64,000 bases of DNA from CAWDDA01 sp963813345 (lineage in GTDB: Bacteria; Acidobacteriota; Blastocatellia; RBC074), in the NCBI GenBank assembly GCA_963813345.1, contig CAWEYR010000002.1, forward strand, positions 11,496 through 75,495, written 5' to 3'. Position 1 is the first letter of the stretch. The number at the start of each line of letters is the position of its first letter. Below the pieces are notes generated by a model. It had not been told where the DNA came from and ran no database searches. It saw only the letters and a list, made by a program, of their open reading frames with translations. Shown here piece after piece: positions 62,200 through 64,000 of this stretch. Both the position numbers and the translations under genes were made by a program.

Positions 62200-62583
62200 G
62201 GCCGCGCGTGCGCCGAAGGATTCGCTGACCTGGTCTTCGGCCCCACACTCGCCTGCTGCCCGCTTTGTTTATGGCGGGTCTCAGCCCTTCGTTGGGCTGG
62301 CAGGTCTTACTCCTAAGAAACGGCCGTGCTCCCCTCGGGCGTCTGGTCAGACGCAAGCCGGAAGTGCCTTGCTCCCAGCCGCCCGAGGTTACGTGGACTC
62401 TTTTGGCCCGTTCTACCATGAGCTAAGGCTCCGAAAAGCCCGCAACCACAGACCGAATCCACTCGAGCGCACGCGCGATAATCGTATGAGACGGTGGCCG
62501 GACTCTCACCGGCTACTCATCGGACTCGTGATCTCCCCCGGGTCCGCCGCCGCGAATGCTTTGGCTTCACCGCCTCCACGGCT
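62200..62583. ncRNA. Candidate structured noncoding RNA, family not identified
   Basis: This stretch has no convincing gene but many nested hairpins: CCTCGGGC/GCCCGAGG (62333-62340 with 62381-62388), GCGTCTGGTCAGACGC (62339-62354), CAGCCCTTCGTTGGGCTG (62282-62299), CCCGC/GCGGG (62259-62278) and a GCCGAAG/CTTCGGC pair near 62210-62240. The two first helices compete, as in switches. Minus-strand pieces such as GGTGAGAGTCCGGC and AGACCTGCC recall cobalamin riboswitches and RNase P, but the required full cores are not seen. Strand and identity are open. Confidence 0.35.
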
Positions 62584-62636
62584 AAAAACTAAAACCCCGA
62601 CCGGTGATCCTTTTCGTTTGGATACCGGCCGGGGTT
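62584..62636 (-). terminator. Rho-independent terminator, minus strand
   Basis: AACCCCGACCGGTGATCC (62593-62610) pairs with GGATACCGGCCGGGGTT (62620-62636) around TTTTCGTTT. On the minus strand it is followed by TTTTAGTTTTTAG. It sits about 30 bp after the end of the small open frame at 62666, so it terminates transcription entering from the right. Confidence 0.82.
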
Positions 62637-62665
62637 CTGGAAGACCCACGTAACTTGGGAATTAC

Positions 62666-62896
62666 CTAAGGATCAATTGGTAACTCCCTCCGGTAGCCAC
62701 CGTTCACGTCGCGATCCGGCGTAACATTCCGTCCGCGAGTTGAAAGCTGGACGTCTTGCGCGACCGCAAACGCGAAGACACGGACACAGACCGGGCGCTT
62801 AATCGTGTTCGCGCTCGACAGTGTGTTTCCGTGCATTGTCATAATTGCTTTCAGGATGTCGCTTCCGTCTCGCTTTCGATAAAATCTCGGCGGCAC
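62666..62896 (-). CDS. Small hypothetical protein
   Basis: The frame is 76 residues from a GTG (62896), with an internal ATG alternative (MTMHGNTLSSANTIKRPVCV). No family is recognised and there is no signal peptide or membrane segment. Its support is only that a strong minus-strand terminator follows it at the right distance. It could instead be an untranslated RNA of the same transcript. Confidence 0.3.
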   Translation of the reverse strand: MPPRFYRKRDGSDILKAIMTMHGNTLSSANTIKRPVCVRVFAFAVAQDVQLSTRGRNVTPDRDVNGGYRRELPIDP

Positions 62897-62979
62897 AATC
62901 TCGCCGCCAACGAAGCGCGGATTCTAACGCCGCAGTCTGGTCGAGTCAATATAAATCTTCCTTAAGTCACAAAATAACA

Positions 62980-64000
62980 TCACTGAGGTGACGCGGAGAA
63001 TAACTCCAGGTATTTCTCCGGACTAGCCGGCTCAACCTCGCTAACCCTCATATTCTCTTCGACGTGCGCTACCTGGCTCATTCCCACAAGCGACGACGTC
63101 AGCCCCGGACCTGATCTCGCAAATTGAAGAGCGCGCTGAGCGTCTGTCTCAAGGCCGCCAAGCTTGTCAGCTAGTTCAGGGGCAAGCGTGCCAGCAAGCC
63201 GCGCCTGGAGAAGCGAGGCGCTCGACATGACGGTGATACCAAGAGTTGCAGCTGCTTCAAGAAGACTCACCACTTTGCCGTTTATCGATTGATTTGGGAA
63301 ACCAAATGCTTCAATCATCGATAGATTGTATGGAAGCTGAACGACCTTGAAATGATGGCCCGCTCCCGCAACCTGCCGCGCCGTCTCTTCAACTCGCGCA
63401 AGAGAAAGGTACTCGCGACTGTCGGGGCTTTCACGATACCCGCTCCACGTCGCCGTTCCATACATTGAAATCTTCCCCGCATCCACTGCAGTCTCGAGAT
63501 ACTTAAACGCGTTGAACAGGCGCGCATAGAATTCGTCAGCGCCGACCTCCGCGATCTGCGTTTCGGGATTGTGTATGTAGTAAATGTCGACAGTCTCGAG
63601 CCGCAGATTCTTGAGGCTCTGAGCAAGCTGATGTTCGAGGAAGCGCGGCCGCATGCAATGAGCGCCGCGAACAAAATCCTTCTCTTCGCAGATTCCTGGA
63701 TTTACAAAGGTCTCGACGATGTAATCGTGAATCTCTTCGCGGCTCTGCGGAGGCTCGCCATCGAAAGGCAGATAGCCTCCCTTTGTCGAGATGATTATTT
63801 CGTCGCGGCTGATAGTCCTTCCAGCAACACGTTCAGAGATCGCGCTACCGACAGCACGCTCGCTCCGCTGAAACCGGTAGTTCGATGCCGTGTCGATGAC
63901 GTTGCATCCCAGCTCTAATGCCCGAGCTATGGCTGCACGATAGGACTGGTCGGTCTTATCGTCAAAGTGGCCCAGGTAGGTCCCAAGCCCTATAGAGGAA
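62980..64000 (-). CDS. Aldo/keto reductase, 5' end beyond the window
   Basis: The frame is open from the window edge (340 codons): SSIGLGTYLGHFDDKTDQSY, LELGCNVIDTASNYR (conserved Asp and Tyr), AISERVAGRTISRDEIIIST with the KGGY Lys, then LETVDIYYIHNPETQIAEVG (His of the tetrad) and VVQLPYNLSMIEAFG. It ends EKYLELFSASPQ. The tetrad D-Y-K-H is complete. NADPH-dependent carbonyl reduction is expected; the substrate is unknown. The GTACGTTGT and heptamer repeats are absent here. Confidence 0.9.
   Translation of the reverse strand, partial: SSIGLGTYLGHFDDKTDQSYRAAIARALELGCNVIDTASNYRFQRSERAVGSAISERVAGRTISRDEIIISTKGGYLPFDGEPPQSREEIHDYIVETFVNPGICEEKDFVRGAHCMRPRFLEHQLAQSLKNLRLETVDIYYIHNPETQIAEVGADEFYARLFNAFKYLETAVDAGKISMYGTATWSGYRESPDSREYLSLARVEETARQVAGAGHHFKVVQLPYNLSMIEAFGFPNQSINGKVVSLLEAAATLGITVMSSASLLQARLAGTLAPELADKLGGLETDAQRALQFARSGPGLTSSLVGMSQVAHVEENMRVSEVEPASPEKYLELFSASPQ

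Noticed and set aside
62282..62310. TPP riboswitch (CTGAGA on the minus strand)
   Set aside because: The hexamer is present but the other required THI-box segments are absent.
62390..62470. tRNA on the minus strand (CTTAGCTCATGGTAGAAC resembles a D-arm)
   Set aside because: No matching anticodon stem, no TTCRA T-loop and no acceptor pairing follow.
62200..62583. RNase P RNA (GAGTCCGG and GGAGCAAGGC on the minus strand)
   Set aside because: The two pieces are too close, and the distal conserved regions and the P4 partner in the correct order are missing.
62075..62653. Open frame of 192 codons on the plus strand
   Set aside because: Its first third is the repeat element, its remainder is the hairpin-rich region and terminator, and the peptide is basic and low in hydrophobic periodicity. 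It is a shadow of noncoding DNA.

Overview
This window comes from a bacterial chromosome, most likely Acidobacteriota and probably class Blastocatellia. That placement is an inference from content: an Oar-type TonB receptor with a carboxypeptidase-regulatory N-terminus and no SusD partner, a giant IPT/TIG protein, an NADPH:F420 reductase homologue, S9 and M14 exported peptidases, and a genome full of inverted-repeat elements between genes. There is no rRNA, no recognisable tRNA, CRISPR array, integrase or IS transposase.

Layout. 0-7.3 kb: Crp/Fnr regulator, then MoxR ATPase, DUF58 protein, TgpA-type transglutaminase and a sodium:solute symporter. 7.1-15.4 kb (minus strand): a tight DNA-repair operon in the order superfamily-1-like helicase, UvrD helicase, PD-(D/E)XK nuclease with probable Fe-S cluster, TerC, RecJ. 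15.5-19.3 kb: M14 carboxypeptidase, chromate transporter, F420 reductase. 19.7-25.1 kb: one huge exported cohesin/dockerin/IPT protein. 25.2-32.8 kb (minus strand): HpnA-like epimerase, YjbQ, PurN, S9 peptidase, PurM, PurF. 32.9-38.9 kb: a decayed accessory region with a broken wHTH-AAA-TPR regulator, a broken vanadium-haloperoxidase-like gene, an AbrB antitoxin with a clear operator, and a toxin gene split by a PadR remnant. 38.9-41.3 kb: SDR and aldehyde dehydrogenase.

41.3-54.3 kb is the most informative part. The end of the aldehyde dehydrogenase gene plus the start of a truncated-globin gene occur twice, about 91 percent identical, on either side of a 12.8-kb block. The globin gene therefore once followed the dehydrogenase directly. 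The block is a glycan-utilisation-type island: RpiR regulator, TonB receptor, tandem esterase, GH20-like hexosaminidase, PQQ dehydrogenase with heme c, and NodB-type deacetylase. 54.2-64 kb returns to core genes: globin, RNase Z, LolA-like protein, ATP-grasp and YbdK ligases, serine hydrolase, a domain-fused MFS exporter, a possible structured RNA, and an aldo/keto reductase that runs off the end.

Two genome-wide features stand out. First, at least six families of inverted repeats sit at gene ends. The commonest has arms GAGTTCAAGCTTTAGCTTG flanked by 6-7-bp tandem repeats, and several repeats encode the C-terminal residues of neighbouring proteins. Second, many genes are split by one-base shifts at short homopolymers. 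These may be assembly errors in otherwise intact genes, while the denser lesions at 33-38 kb look like real decay. Identities, domain calls and boundaries are read by eye; no database search was run.
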